This document shows positions 32,820-45,186 of a stretch of DNA of 64,000 nt, in pieces. The position numbers and the translations under genes were made by a program. The stretch is from assembly GCA_948567375.1 (NCBI GenBank), contig OX419757.1, forward strand, positions 72,664,001-72,728,000, read 5' to 3'. The DNA comes from Lunularia cruciata. Lineage: Eukaryota; Streptophyta; Marchantiopsida; Lunulariales; Lunulariaceae. A model generated the notes under the pieces. It was not told the origin of the DNA. It was given only the letters and a program-made list of their open reading frames with translations, and made no database searches. Numbering within the stretch: the first letter of the stretch is position 1; every line of letters starts with the position of its first letter.

Positions 32820-33830
32820 CAAGAAGCCCATGACTTACCAATTGTTGGTCACATGGGTATGGACAAGACCTTGGGTACTCTTAAATGCTAATGGTGGTGG
32901 CCCAACATGACACAAGATGTTTGAGAGTTTGTCCGATCATGTGAGTGATGCAACAATGCTAACAACCAAAAACCAAGTGGATTCCTTCAACCACTCCCCA
33001 TTCCATCTGCTCGATGGGAACACATGAGCTTGGATCTTATCATCTCCTTGCACAAGATAAAGCAAGTTCACATAACAATCATGGTGTTTGTGGATAAGCT
33101 TAGTAAGAAAATCCATTTGACACCAACCCTTGATATTGTGGATGCTCCAACACTAGCACAAATCTACTTTGACAGTCTTCAAGCATCATTGGATGCCTTG
33201 TATACTCATCTTTGACCGCGTTCATGTGATTCATTGGGAAATTTTAGCAAGCACTCTTCCAAATATTTGGCACCAAGCTTGCTTTGTCCACGGCCTATCA
33301 TCCTCAAAATGATGGACAAATTGAACATTAAAATCACACCTTGGAGGATATGCTTTGTGCCTTCATCAACATCCACCATACCAATTGGGATGAATGTCTT
33401 GTAGGTGCAGAGTTTGCATGCAACAATTCCAAATAAGTAAGCATAAGATTCTCTCCTTTCTTCCTCAATTTTGGCCAAGATCCAGTTGTTCCAAATGCCT
33501 TTCTTGCTCTTCCTCCATCTCATGTCCCTCATACTTCCACCTTCTTGACTATCATATCCCAATTCCTCCAAAAAGCCAAATCTTATCTCCTTGTTGCTCA
33601 AAATTGATAGAAACAATATGCAAACCACCATCGTTATGATCTCAACTTTCAAATCGGTGATAATGTCATGCTTTCCTTTAGTAACTTATCCTTCCCACTT
33701 GATACCCAAGTTTGTAGACTCACCCCTAATTGGATAGGACGTTTTGATATCACTCAAATCATCTCTCTTGTTGCTTATTGACTTGCCTTGCCTTGTCATA
33801 TATGCATCTACCCTGTCTTTCACATTTCTA
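32820..33830 (+). pseudogene. Element C integrase
   Basis: The H2C2 finger is recognisable (EAHDLPIVGHMGMDKTLG, then SCE-x-C). The first catalytic Asp lies in WEHMSLDLIISLHKIKQ, within the open segment 33024-33215. LAQIYFDSL follows. After 33215 the frame is lost and only short pieces can be read (a HQACFVHG-like stretch near 33270). The long open frames at 33206-33652 (minus) and 33394-33639 (plus) are shadows of this decayed region. Confidence 0.7.
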
Positions 33831-33899
33831 AATTAAAACCCTTTGTTCCTAATCCATATTCTTTTTCTTCTCATGTCCAACCTCCTCCTCCTCCCATCT

Positions 33900-34046
33900 T
33901 TATCAATGATCATGAGGAGTACAAAGTTGATTGTATCCTTGCGCATTGGCACATTCAATGAGGCTGTCGACACCATACGGAGTACAAGGTCCTTTAAAAA
34001 GAGCATCCTGTTCATGATGCCACATGGGAACCTCATTTTCATCTCC
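33900..34046 (+). pseudogene. Element C chromodomain remnant
   Basis: The + strand reads INDHEEYKVDCILAHW, a stop, TEYKVL, another stop, and HPVHDATWEPHFHL. E-E-Y-x-V-D-x-I-L at the start and H-D-A-T-W-E-P at the end are chromodomain hallmarks, and the place, just before the purine tract and 3' LTR, is right. Confidence 0.75.
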
Positions 34047-34126
34047 ATAATGCACAAACAACCATCCCATCTAGGAGTTCGAAGCTTCAATGGCAACAAA
34101 AGTATCACCAACTAGCAGGGAGGATA

Positions 34127-34457
34127 TATAACAATATGGAGTTTAACAATGAAGTTAGTAAGGGCTAACAAAGTAGAAAGTTAGCCTAGAATATTCTAGA
34201 AGTATCTAGGAAGTTTAGCTTGCACCCCAAGTAGGTAGCTTCTAGAAGGAAACTTCTTGATAATCTTCCCGGTTAACTTGGCTTGCACTCCAAGAAAGCG
34301 GTTCAATGAAGCTTCTTGAGAAACTTCTCAAGAGCCTTGCATGCTCCCTATAAATACCAAAGCCACACCTCATGCTAGGATTTGGAGTTTCCCACAGTCA
34401 AATGTCTCAATGTGATCTTCCATCTCATATTTCTCTCCTCGATCTTGATCTTTTACA
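34127..34457 (+). repeat. Element C 3' LTR
   Basis: This 331-bp LTR begins tataacaatatggag and ends gatcttttaca. It is shorter than the 5' LTR through loss of internal tagcttgc-type repeat units. Confidence 0.88.
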
Positions 34458-34462
34458 AAAAT

Positions 34463-37400
34463 TATAGGATATTTTGAAAAGGAATTGGACAATCTAGAAT
34501 GATATGAATATATGATATGTTTGAGAGTCATTAATGGACATATTTTAGTGAGATATACCTATTGTATACTATGGAGTCATTATTGTTGGCTTGCATGTGT
34601 ATTCCACTCACATGAAGTAACTATTAGCTAATCTCAAGTCAATGATATATTTAGAAAATGGTACTACTCGTATGGTATAACCTTAATGGCCATTATCATA
34701 ACAATTAATGCTTGGATTTTATTCTGTACTAGATGTTGAGAATATGTAAGACTATAAAAACACTTATATATTAGGTATTGGATATCAATCCTTGAGATTA
34801 GTCTGCAGAAAATTTAAAATGAAAAATCCAAAAAATTAGTGTTAATATATATTGAATTAAATAACTTGAATTTCTCAAGTGAGGTTTAATATAATCTCTC
34901 ATTCTATATATAAACCTGAACGTAGAAAACATGAATATAAAATCTTATATAGATAGTATTTGTAGACTTTAAAATAAGCATAGTTTTCACTTGTATATTA
35001 TAGATTATTCTTCTTATACATAGTTAGAGCTAAGCTTTGAACCTTCTTGGACAAAATAGACATAATATACTTAAATTAGCTTTAGGTAGTTGTAAATTCT
35101 TCTTTACCTCGTGTTGGGGAACAAATATGATTCTTTTTGACATGAAGGTGGATTTTAATCATAAGTGAGTAGCTACAATTTTATAATAAAAAATATAATT
35201 ATTATGGTTTAGCTCTTGTTTTTATTGCTACTAAAATAAAAAACCAAATATTTGAATCTATTCTCCATTGTCATACAATTCTAATCCATCTAATGGTTAT
35301 ATTGTGCACTGCTAGATTGACAATGGTAAATAAGTTTTTTTTACACTAAAAGAAGACGAGTACAATGTCTTTTGCATCATTTTATCAAGTGAGGTACAAG
35401 GTATTGTATATGTGCAAACATTAGGCAAAGTTTTCACATATGGCATTTAGTTTCCATTTAATGAATTAATCTAAAAAAATGGATTAATATTTATTTTAAT
35501 TAATCTAATATTTTCAATGAAAAACACTGGATTTCCACACACCAAGTAAATATTTATTCTAACTAATAGATACCACTATCAAAAAATGTATGTGAGATGG
35601 AATTAAAATGTGCAATATATCAAAGTAACGTACTAAAGTATACCATTCCTAATATGAACTTTATGCATGATGACTTCCCTTTCTTCTTCCTTCTTTTGAA
35701 TAAAATTGGTAGAATTTATCTGGAAATATGCGGGAAACCAAACTTGCAACCAAACTTGCAACAGTAAATAAGAATGGAACTGTGCATAGAGATAGAAAAA
35801 TTTCATTCCTTGCAAGCTTAAGCAAACCTTGGTCGTATCTTCATTACAACTTTCTATCCTTACTCGTGAATATTTAATGAACACTGATATTAAAGTAAAA
35901 GGAAATATCTTGAAGCTGATAATTGAGTTAAGGTACTGATAGAGAAACAAAATCTAACACAAAGTGAACAGAATAGTATCACTTTTTAGAGAGCCAGTCG
36001 GTGACAATTGAGGCTAGTTATAGGATCTTTAAACTTAGGTCCTTGTTTCATGCTCTCCTATATCCCGTTGCAAGTTCCCGTACTCGTGACAAAAGGCATC
36101 GAATCTCATATCACAAGGAGATCAACTCATCGAACATAAGCGGTTCTGTCCTTATTCGCCGATGTGGAAGCACAGCGTGCAGGGTCAATGCTGTCACGCG
36201 AACAACCTGCCCATGATCCATGTCCAGAACAAACCACGCGGTCACGCACAACCGTAGGATCCCACTTTACGTGGCACCAAGTCATCCCACGTCGTCTTTA
36301 AGCTTTCGATATCGTCCAAAGTGACCCTACTCACCCCACTCGCTTCTCACTAGACTTCCCGCTGAACGAGCTGATTCAGTGCTCGGCAGACTCGCCAGTC
36401 GCGTGTTTCGTTCCGTTGGCTCCCCACATTCCCGACTTCTCGGTGAATTCTACCGGTTAATAAGCACGTTATAGGAGACGATTACTGTTCGAAATCCCGG
36501 CAGAATCAGAAAGATTCGGGTTCAAGACTTCCGTTTCGCCTCTGGAATCTAAAATATGCAGAAAACCTCGGGTTTACGTCATTTCTTGAACGCATTTTCA
36601 TTTTCCTTTACAGATATTCAGCTTGCCAACATATATTATGCCACGTCAAGCAAGCTAACTAGGCAGTATCGAAGTACAGCTGGGTATTGCGATTGGCCCC
36701 AAGTCTCACTCGCTCATTCCCTACGTGGCATTTGGTAGGTTGATGATGTGCACAAAAGGTTTGTAATTGGTATCCAAATTGTGGTGTCCTTTACATCGTC
36801 ATTAGAATGCACAGAAATTAACATTTCTCATCCTCAATTTATTGTAGTAGATTAATTTTAATTCGCCTACTCATTATGGCCGAAAAGTCACTGGCCGAAA
36901 TTGGATTAGCCGATGCACAAAATTCCTGCCGGGGTTAAAATACGTTTCAAAACAAGTTTCCCGAGCATCCGAATATTACCGGGACACCGGGTACACACCC
37001 GGTCACTCTACCGGCGCCCGTGGGCTTGGGAGCCCGTTGTTATGTTTATGGATGCGATTCTCGTCTCGAACCCTCGCCTCCTGTTTGGGCTTGATGACTG
37101 ATTGATCGATCCGTTCAGTGTGAGTGGGAGCCACGCATCGAGGAGAAGAAGAAAGGAAATTTGTGAATTGCGGAAGGCGACAAGAGTCGAGTTCGAGGAG
37201 TACATGCTCAGAGACGGGAGCAGTAGCAGCAGCAGAAAAAAGCGAGAAAGGTCGCATTCATTATTGCTGTCTTCTCTTCGCTCCTCTGCGGGGGTTGTAT
37301 GAATCAGCAATCCCTCGGTGCCGTGCCTATAGGTAGTGCAGACTCATTGCAGGCAGGGCGAGAGTGTCACAAGCAGGGAGAAACACGTTTTTACTACCGG

Positions 37401-37887
37401 TTTGGAGAGGTAGTGACTGAGGTGGTGATATTGAGAAAGGGAGAAGAGTGTAAGGGGATCGAACTTTAAGGGAGGCCTATAACTCCTGCATTCACTATGA
37501 CTGTTCCCGGTACGGTTCGAGTACTTGATATGACCTTTTGAGGTTAAGAGCGTTTAACAGGATCGGAGGTTAAGATTGATGATATGCTATAGAGACATCT
37601 GAATGACAGTGATGCCTCCGATTGGATTCTTACTAATGTTATTTCCTTCACCCTTCCCCACTTTACCTATTTATAATCCATTTCTTCAGATCTGGGGAGA
37701 ATACGGAACGGGCATAGTGGTTTAGTGTAGAGGGATCAGCGGTGTATTGGTGCTCATTTCAGGGACTTTTGAGGCTGAAAAATGTCACTAATAGCTAATT
37801 GGCTGAGTCCTGTCTGTGGTACTCCTTTCAGGGTTAAACATGATGGAGCATTGGTAGTTTAGTCCTGCACAGACCGGCTGGACGGTG
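34463..37887. other. Intergenic and probable upstream region of the transporter gene
   Basis: AT-rich DNA runs to about 35.9 kb. A sharp rise in GC follows (36.0-37.9 kb), where genic or promoter DNA seems to begin. No protein homology was found in the short frames here. The purine-rich stretch 37130-37300 could be 5' untranslated sequence of the transporter gene, but I cannot place its transcription start. Confidence 0.45.
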
Positions 37888-40800
37888 ATGGGGTGGAGAT
37901 ACAGAGTAGGTTTATGTCTCATAGGAACAGTGGTACTAATATGGGTTACATCGGCAGAAGTTACTCAGGTAAGGGATTACTTCTTGTCTTGAAATTCGTT
38001 ATGACTGCCCCAAAATTTTTCATCAGAGGATCGTACGCAGTGTTTTAGTCCTCAGCAACACGAAGCCCCGGTGGACTATTTAGATCTGGGGTTCTGTTTA
38101 GACATCTAGAGATTCTTTCCCTATTTGACGGTTTTTAAATACATCGAGGATTAATGCAAAGGGGCGATGGAGATTTGACTGAGATTTCAGGTTTAGTTTG
38201 ATTTGGCTGTAGACTTGGATAATTGAACCTTTCGATCTGAATTTAGAAAAGACCAGCGGCTTGGTCTGTATCTCATCAAAATGTTCAGGTTTTATGTGGC
38301 ACTGTCACCCTAGATCCTTCACAAGTTTTCCTGGCCCCCCTTCCAAGTCATGTTCTCAAAGTTAGTCATTGATTGTGCTTTGTTCAAACAAGGCACGTGA
38401 AGCTTTTTCTTCTTGGGCAACCAAATAGAAAGCCGACCAATAGGACGCCTGAAGTGGAATGTATAGAAAGAGTTTGTGAGAGGAACCAAAGTTGATCCTT
38501 TGGAGAGCACTACATGAAATAAAACTAACCGTACGACGACAATGTCTACTGTTTTGACGGATGCAAACTCGATGCAGACAGGCTGCACAGAGTCCTGAAG
38601 GATACTCTTGGTCATAGGGCTGGTAGTTGAGCTAGATTCTTCAATTTCGTCTAATTTCTAGGAACCAATTTTTAGTAAACAAGATGCACACTTGCACCAA
38701 AATCAGAGAAGACACTTAGCCATAGTAGACACGACGAACGGATATGGACAACAATTATCGGATAGGAATCTTACCGCCATCCGCACCCCTTCTTTTGGCT
38801 GGACGCCAGCCAGTGTGGTGATTCTTGGTTTCATTTGTATCGACAAAGAGGTTTGCTTTGAAATATTGCTTACATTACTCGATTTTACTGTGATGATGCA
38901 GAGCATATTCACGGCCTACAGGCATCCATTTGTTCTCACGTGGTTGGGAGCGTCGCTTTTGATTGTATACTTGCCTATTTCACTTCTAAATGACCAGATT
39001 CAGTCCTGTATCAATAAATCACGCAAGAAACAAGGAGCTTTCAGTTCGCTCTCTGGTGTTGACTCTCCATTAAAATCTCCTTTGAAGAATGGCCGGAAAA
39101 GTTCAGATCTCGAACTTCAGCATCTTATGCTCAGGAAAGATTCCGACCTGGATCTAGAAGGTGAAGAAGATGGTGCATTTATACGTGTCGACAATGCAGG
39201 TCCGACCAAGAATCATGGGAAATTACTTTCTTGGGATCTCGTCAAAGTCAGCTTTATGCTGGCCCCCCTCTGGTTCTTGACCGAGGTGAGCTATAGATAT
39301 TTGGAGACAACCGTGGTGGTTCGTTGGATTCATGATAATTATTTTCTTAACGCAGAAACGTCCTCCTTGATGTTAATAAGGTTGAAGGCAGAACTGTTTC
39401 ATTTTTCTGAGCTTTAGTAGATCAAAGAGGCGCATATTTGGAAGAAGTTTGACCTCTTAGTCAGACATTAGTTGCTTTTGCCTGTAGCTGTTGCAGTTAC
39501 TCATCAGAATGGAATTGTCTTTCGGCAACGTGCAGTACCTATCTAATGGAGCATTGGCTCTGACAAGTGTTGCAAGCACAACAATCCTCTCATCCACAGC
39601 AGGCCTTTTTACGCTTGTTTTTGGAACTGTGCTTGGGCAAGATTCTTTCAATATATCGAAGGCCGTGGCTGTTATAATGACAATAACAGGAGTTGCAATG
39701 ACGACCCTTGGCAAAACATGGTCCACCGACGAGGCAGAGAATGCAGTCAATGAAGAGTGAGTTGTTACTCTTAGACGACGTTATGAACATATGTTTTTGT
39801 TTTACTGATGACCAGATATGTTCTCTGTAACGTAATGTAGCGATCATAATCATATTATAGAGTGGACTACTACTAATGCTTATAAGCCTCTTATATATGT
39901 GATCTTGACATTTGGAGAGCCACAGCAGTCTTTATTCCTTAATCTCTATATACGATTTGATTTGATTCGCCAAGCTTTTAGCTATCCAGCTGCGAGCGCA
40001 CACTCCGATCTTTCTTATGCTCACCTAAAAAACTTTTACATGGAGGCGATTACCGCTACATAGAACGTCCAAGTACTTCTGATTATCTGTCAATCTTATT
40101 GACTAGTCCATATGTACTCGAAGTAAGCTCCCGGATATTTGGCTGTCAAAATATGCAGACAACTCAGTCTTAATTTGTGTGTGTATTCCAGCGCTGATCA
40201 ACATTCTTTGTGGGGTGACGCACTTGGTCTCTGCTCAGCCGTATCGTATGGTCTGTTCACAAGTAAGTCTTATTTCACATTGTCACTGTAAACTCATGCT
40301 TTGGGTATACTTTCTTACTGTAGTGTTGATGGGCTCATACCAACATAGAGCATGCAGGGGTTAACCCAGCCCATACACTCTCATAGGGCGTCTCATGGTC
40401 CTTGTCTTGAGACTTCGTGTGGTTCGTGTCCAGTATTTCTAAGACTATGATGATGTCACGACGTTATACTCTCTTCTCAACGTTACTGTTGCTCGCACTC
40501 ACTCTGTACTGCAGGTACCTATGCATCATGGCTATAATCATCTAAGTAACAATGCTACGAACCCCTGTATGCAGACATACGTTTGCTTACCTCTCTATGC
40601 AACTGACAGTTATGACGATCTTTACTATGTTACTGTCAAATGTCGGATTCAGTCCAGTCAGGCGTGGGTATGGAACCTGTTTACAACGGGTTCTATTGTC
40701 CATTACTCAATATATATCACTGACCAGCACCGGTCGTACTTGCTACTTGCACTCAATCTTGTCAAAATACATCTACTGTACTAATTTCGCACGTAAAGTA

Positions 40801-42005
40801 TTCAGTTTGCGTGGCAACCTTTAGACACTACTAGATAATCGCTCTTCTCTGGCTCTTGTGCAGTACTTTTGAAAAAGAGTGCCGGTGAAGGAGGAAGCCA
40901 CGTCGATATGCAGCGAATCTTTGGCTACATTGGGCTATTTACATTTGTAGGACTCTGGTGGTTAAGTGAGTAACTCTTTCAGACCACATATCATTGTGCG
41001 TCCAAGTTGTGGGTGTACATATGGACTGGTTAGTTCAATTACGGGATCTATGTGGGTGTCCAAATACTTTAATTCATGATCCAATTCATACTGTTATGCA
41101 AGTCTTGAAACAATAAGTTTTTGTGTATCATATGTTGTAAGCTTAGGCTCCGGCAGATATTTATGAATTGCTATGGTGCTTGCAGTTTGGCCACTCAGTT
41201 CGTTAGGTTTGGAGCCTGTCTTCAGTCTTCCCACAACAATAAAAGTGGACGAAGTACTGTTGGCCAATGGGATCCTTGGAAGTGTTGTATCTGATTATTT
41301 CTGGTAAGGCGATCTACTATTTGGTTATAGTTAATCTTCACCTGAATCATCTCGTGTATTTCTCAGATTCATAGACGGTGAACCTTAATGCTAAGAACTT
41401 AGTGACAGCTGACAGCATCCTGGTCCAGTTGCTTCGTCGGTGCGCTTTCTAGTTTGCTACTCTAGGTGTTCCTCACAGAAATACTACCTTCTTTTTGGGT
41501 GGCTTAATATGGCAAACTTATTACCGGTTAAAAGGTCATTTCGCCATTTGGACTAACGGGTTGGGGCATTGGTGTGTATGGATCTGTAGGGCTTTGTCCG
41601 TGGTTTGGACCACCCCTTTGGTTGCGACTTTGGGCATGTCTTTAACTATTCCCCTAGCTATGGTTGCGGACATGGTTGTTCATGGTCGTCATTACTCAGG
41701 CATTTATGTCCTCGGTTCACTTCAGGTATGACGCTGAACAAATGCGTGCTCACAACAATGACTGCTTCTTGAACTTGTATTTCGCAAAGAATTTGACAAG
41801 TCACTACTCGGTTGAATTTGTCATATTACACCCCATCTGGAATTCAGTCATCATGGGTCACTTGTCAAGTTCTGCAATTATATTGGAGTCCCGTCAAATG
41901 TTTCACATATCCCGCTAACCGTCCTTGTGCGGAACTGTGTAGGTGTTTGCCGGTTTTGTAGTCGCCAATCTGACGGATCAATGCACCAGGAAGATTGGAC
42001 TGTAA
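37888..42005 (+). CDS. SLC35F5-like drug/metabolite transporter (EamA superfamily), 8 exons
   Basis: This encodes a polytopic membrane transporter of the solute carrier 35F/DMT group; the substrate of the plant members is uncertain. The spliced model, with GT-AG introns and consistent phases, is 37888-37968, 38902-39285, 39536-39756, 40192-40262, 40864-40965, 41186-41303, 41590-41725 and 41943-42005. That is 1176 nt, 391 residues, normal for the family. Exon 1 begins MGWRYRVGLCLIGTVVLIW, the conserved start with the first membrane helix. Exon 2 has YRHPFVLTWLGASLLIVYL and a long serine-rich cytosolic loop (PLKSPLKNGRKSSDLELQ). Exons 3-5 carry ALALTSVASTTILSSTAGLF, GLCSAVSYGLFT and ILLKKSAGEGG. 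Exon 6 has LANGILGSVVSDYFW. Exon 7 has TPLVATLGMSLTIPLAMVAD. Exon 8 ends TRKIGL. All junctions preserve family motifs, so the gene looks intact. Splice sites were chosen by eye. Confidence 0.88.
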
Positions 42006-42674
42006 TATAGTCACTCATTTATCACTTTAACGACAAACCCCTCTCAAGTAACTGTTAGTGGTTCTCATTGAACCTTCGCTTTCCATTGATCGCCCCGTTA
42101 TAGATGAGTCTTTCATCCAAGCCAACATTTTGTTGATAAATTGGAATAAATGCAATTTTGTCACCCAACTGGTTGCTGAGGCATCCATCCCTATATGTAA
42201 GACGAGTGGTTGCACCACAACCCTCGCTGTTCCAATCATGTTAACTGAAAACACGTGGTTGAGCCGTCAACCCTCTTGATTGGTTGCTGCAAATGGTACA
42301 TATCACATGGATGATGAAATTCAACTTTATGTTATCTGAGCCTTACTATTTGTCAGGATTCCGGGAATATACATGTGAATTCGTGAATCGATTTGGTTCC
42401 TGGAATTTGGAGTGTAGCCGGCGATAAAGGAGGAAGCACAACAATGGCCATCGCTAAAGTGATAAATGACTAGCACATATCATATCATATCATAGAACAT
42501 TTCTTCACATATCCTGCAAGGAGGATATCAGAGTTAATTCCAAATTTCATTTGCAAAGTGTACCGGAAATTGGTTACCAAGAGTAAACAATTGGAATCTG
42601 CTTACCGGAATATTGCTTATCTTCACGTGTTTAAGGAAATCCCCACTATTTCTGAAAGGTCTTATCGCAACGCT
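42006..42674. other. 3' flank of the transporter gene, no further gene seen
   Basis: Probable 3' untranslated and flanking DNA. The paired frames at 42027-42254 and 42058-42279 have no domain I recognise. Confidence 0.5.
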
Positions 42675-42822
42675 ACTTCAGTTTACATGACGCATCGACT
42701 CTATTGGGGCTTAGCCCCATTTTACCTTTAGAGGTCTCACCCTTCTACGGCTTGATGGGGTCTTCCCATCCTTCGTGTTTTCAACGCGGTCGCCCTTGTC
42801 ATTCACTTCACTTTACATGACG
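42675..42822 (+). mobile_element. SINE-like dispersed repeat, full-length copy with 18-bp target duplication
   Basis: The 112-bp element (42693-42804) runs from catcgactctattgggg to gcggtcgcccttgtcattc. It is flanked by acttcagtttacatgacg (42675-42692) and acttcactttacatgacg (42805-42822), 17 of 18 identical. Conserved blocks shared with other copies are ggggcttagccccattttac, cggcttgatggggtcttccc, atccttcgtgtt and acgcggtcgcc. The middle block can fold as gatggg-gtctt-cccatc. I see no coding capacity, poly(A) tail or clear A/B promoter boxes. Confidence 0.75.
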
Positions 42823-44151
42823 TTTTCTCCTTAGATTCATTTGGATTGACTCCTGCAGTTCATGGGGGAAGTCGTTTCGCATGACGCTTTCTTCTCGGAT
42901 CCAGTTTGAATTGACCATGCATATTTGTACACAAGGAGCCAGCTCTTCCTACAGAATTTTCTCAAATGGTATGAATAGAATCACTGATGAATTTGTTACT
43001 GAAGATTGTCGTCTACATAGATAGCAAAACTATCACGAAATTGTTGGTACTCCTCCATACGATCTTTGTTTCAAGTTTTGGTCGGCGTTATCGTGATATT
43101 CTATATTTACGATAATTTCGGAGTTGATTGACATCCCATCATTTACAAGAATCCAACTTATTCATGTTGAATTTGTAAACTAGTCCGATACGAATTTGAC
43201 GTATTAGGTGCTTCTTTTCACTACCTCTGATAACTTTTCATCAATTTAAAATGCTCTCCTTCTTTTGTAGCAATAGGGCCAAAGCATAGCTCTAGAATAC
43301 TCTTTTTTTCAGAAATGAAGCCAAAGCATTAGGTGATGGAAGATGATTCTCACTATCATTAGGAAAGAAAGAGAAATAGCAAAATATTTACATATATTCA
43401 AAATAGCATTCTCAATGGCTATGATTGTGTGACAACAATCTTATTTCGGATATTAAGAGGTATGAAAATACGAAGTGCTGTTTTGAACAGGTACTCAAAG
43501 AATGGATTTCTAAGTCAACCGCCTCTCGGAATATTTCAGTAAAATGTAGTTAAGCAAATGGTCTTTGATCCTCAAACCGAGAAGAAATAGAGTGTAGAGG
43601 TCAACTAATAACCCAAAATGCGGAACGTAAAAAAGACAAGTATTTCTTCAACTTAATTAAGCGCAACGTAAATTGAACGCGAACATGAATATGAAAAGAT
43701 ATTAATTAATAGTCATTGCAAATTGGAATGATTGTGATATCTTTTAAATGTTTCTTAGTTTTGATTGTGGACAATAGATATTAGAATATACAACCCAAAG
43801 ACATATAGCTTGTAAATAGGATGGTTGCTTTTTAAGGATGTTAATCGTCTATGAAATGGACGCAATTTAGGATACTACATATATTTTTAGTAATTTCATA
43901 TTTTGGATGAATAGAATATAGAGTAATATATAAATTTTAATTTTATTATTATTTGAAGTAGATATATTGATACAATATACTAAGCTGGTATGGAATTGAG
44001 TAGAACTAAAAGATTACTATCTCACAAGGTTTAGATGGGATGTTATAAATATTAGATCAAATAAACTTAACATAATAAATTAATATGATAATATTATTTT
44101 TCTAAAATTTATATTGTAATACTAAATTATTTTTTTATGTACATCAATGTT

Positions 44152-44242
44152 CCCAAAAAATAAAACTAATGTGCGGCTTGATAAGTCTTCCCATCCTTGT
44201 TGTTATCTGACTTTGTTGCCTTTTTCCCACAAAAATAATAGA
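44152..44242 (+). mobile_element. Truncated SINE-like copy
   Basis: 44171-44227 matches the right half of the family (cggcttgat, agtcttcccatccttg, ttgttgcc). The flanks (ttcccaaaaaataaaac before; ttcccacaaaaataatag after) are similar and may be a diverged target duplication. Only the 3' end of the family is present. Confidence 0.5.
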
Positions 44243-45155
44243 TTAATTATAATTTCTATAATATAAAAAATCAATACTTCACTACTTTCTTTTAATATAA
44301 CTTGAACGTATATAGATATACATGATGGATACTTCATTCAAATATTAAAGATCCTTTAAAGTTGTAAGTAACATGTTTCTAAAGTCTCATGAACTAAATA
44401 GATTTAATAAGAGTTAAGCATACTCTTCTTAAGGAAAAAGAAGGAAACACTCTGACCTAGTTGAGGAAATTTATCAACCAGCTATTAACGAGAGTATCAA
44501 GCAACTATTGGGTAATATTCTCTTTCAAGATATTAGAGATGGACGATCCATTCAATATATACTAGGTTTATGATATGTATTGCAACATCCAGGGATTGCC
44601 TTCAGTAAATTGACGAGACGTAGAGAAGAAGTACATGATAAAGATTACAATATTAATATTAACATTGCTTATTCTCTTAAAGACATTTGAGATCACAAAG
44701 GAGAGTTTTTTGAGACCTTGAAGAGGTCAAACAATTAATGAGAAAAAATTCACTGAGAAGTTTTTGAAATACTTGATACTATCAAGAGAGATCATGTACT
44801 ATCAAGAGAGATCATGATAAGATGTTTTCAAGAATATTTGGAATGTATTAAACCTATCTGTAAAATTGGGTGGTTTCCTTATTGCTTTTGCCAAATAGAT
44901 GGAAAACAAGCTTTTCAGTAAAGTCAATAAGATTTGTTACCAAATATTTGATTACAATTAGAAATACTAGTTAAATTGACTAAGGATAACAAAAAAGTTA
45001 TCTTTTAACTCAAGATAGAGCTTGTCAAGTGGTAGTATGTGTTGCTTTCTTTTTCTTTGATTCTATTAATCACCACTCAAAAGATTTATCTGCTTTTGCT
45101 TTTATGCATAGTCTGCAAGTTTATGTTCTTTTGTGCCATCTTTGTGAGGTTGCCA

Positions 45156-45186
45156 TTGTGACATTGATCAATGATCAATGTCACAA
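45156..45186. repeat. Near-perfect palindrome, 15-bp arms
   Basis: ttgtgacattgatca is followed by one base and then its exact reverse complement tgatcaatgtcacaa. No surrounding operon or gene explains it. Confidence 0.9.

Larger units (their letters stand above)
28888..34462 (+). mobile_element. Element C: Ty3/gypsy chromovirus, heavily mutated
   Basis: The LTRs at 28893-29279 and 34127-34457 are flanked by the perfect 5-bp duplication aaaat (28888-28892 and 34458-34462). The primer-binding site tggtatcatagcaag is at 29281-29295, and a purine tract (gcagggaggata) precedes the 3' LTR. On the + strand the order is gag with CCHC knuckle, protease, a 20-residue tandem repeat, reverse transcriptase, RNase H, zinc finger, integrase and chromodomain remnant. 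Stops and frameshifts are dense from integrase onward. It is a different family from A and B: its LTRs, spacer repeat and sequences do not match theirs. Confidence 0.92.

Noticed and set aside
33206-33652. 148-residue minus-strand open frame
   Set aside because: It lies antisense within the decayed integrase region of element C and has no domain of its own.
36480-36530. gttcgaaatccc, a possible tRNA T-loop
   Set aside because: The bases on either side do not pair as a T stem and no anticodon arm is visible upstream.
37003-37336. Several overlapping frames on both strands before the transporter gene
   Set aside because: They overlap each other in a purine-rich stretch with serine/arginine-rich translations and look like 5' leader composition rather than coding sequence.
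42693-42804. Interpretation of the dispersed repeat as a short conserved protein motif (some copies sit in open frames)
   Set aside because: The frames differ among copies and the reading frames are not conserved, whereas nucleotide blocks and flanking duplications are.
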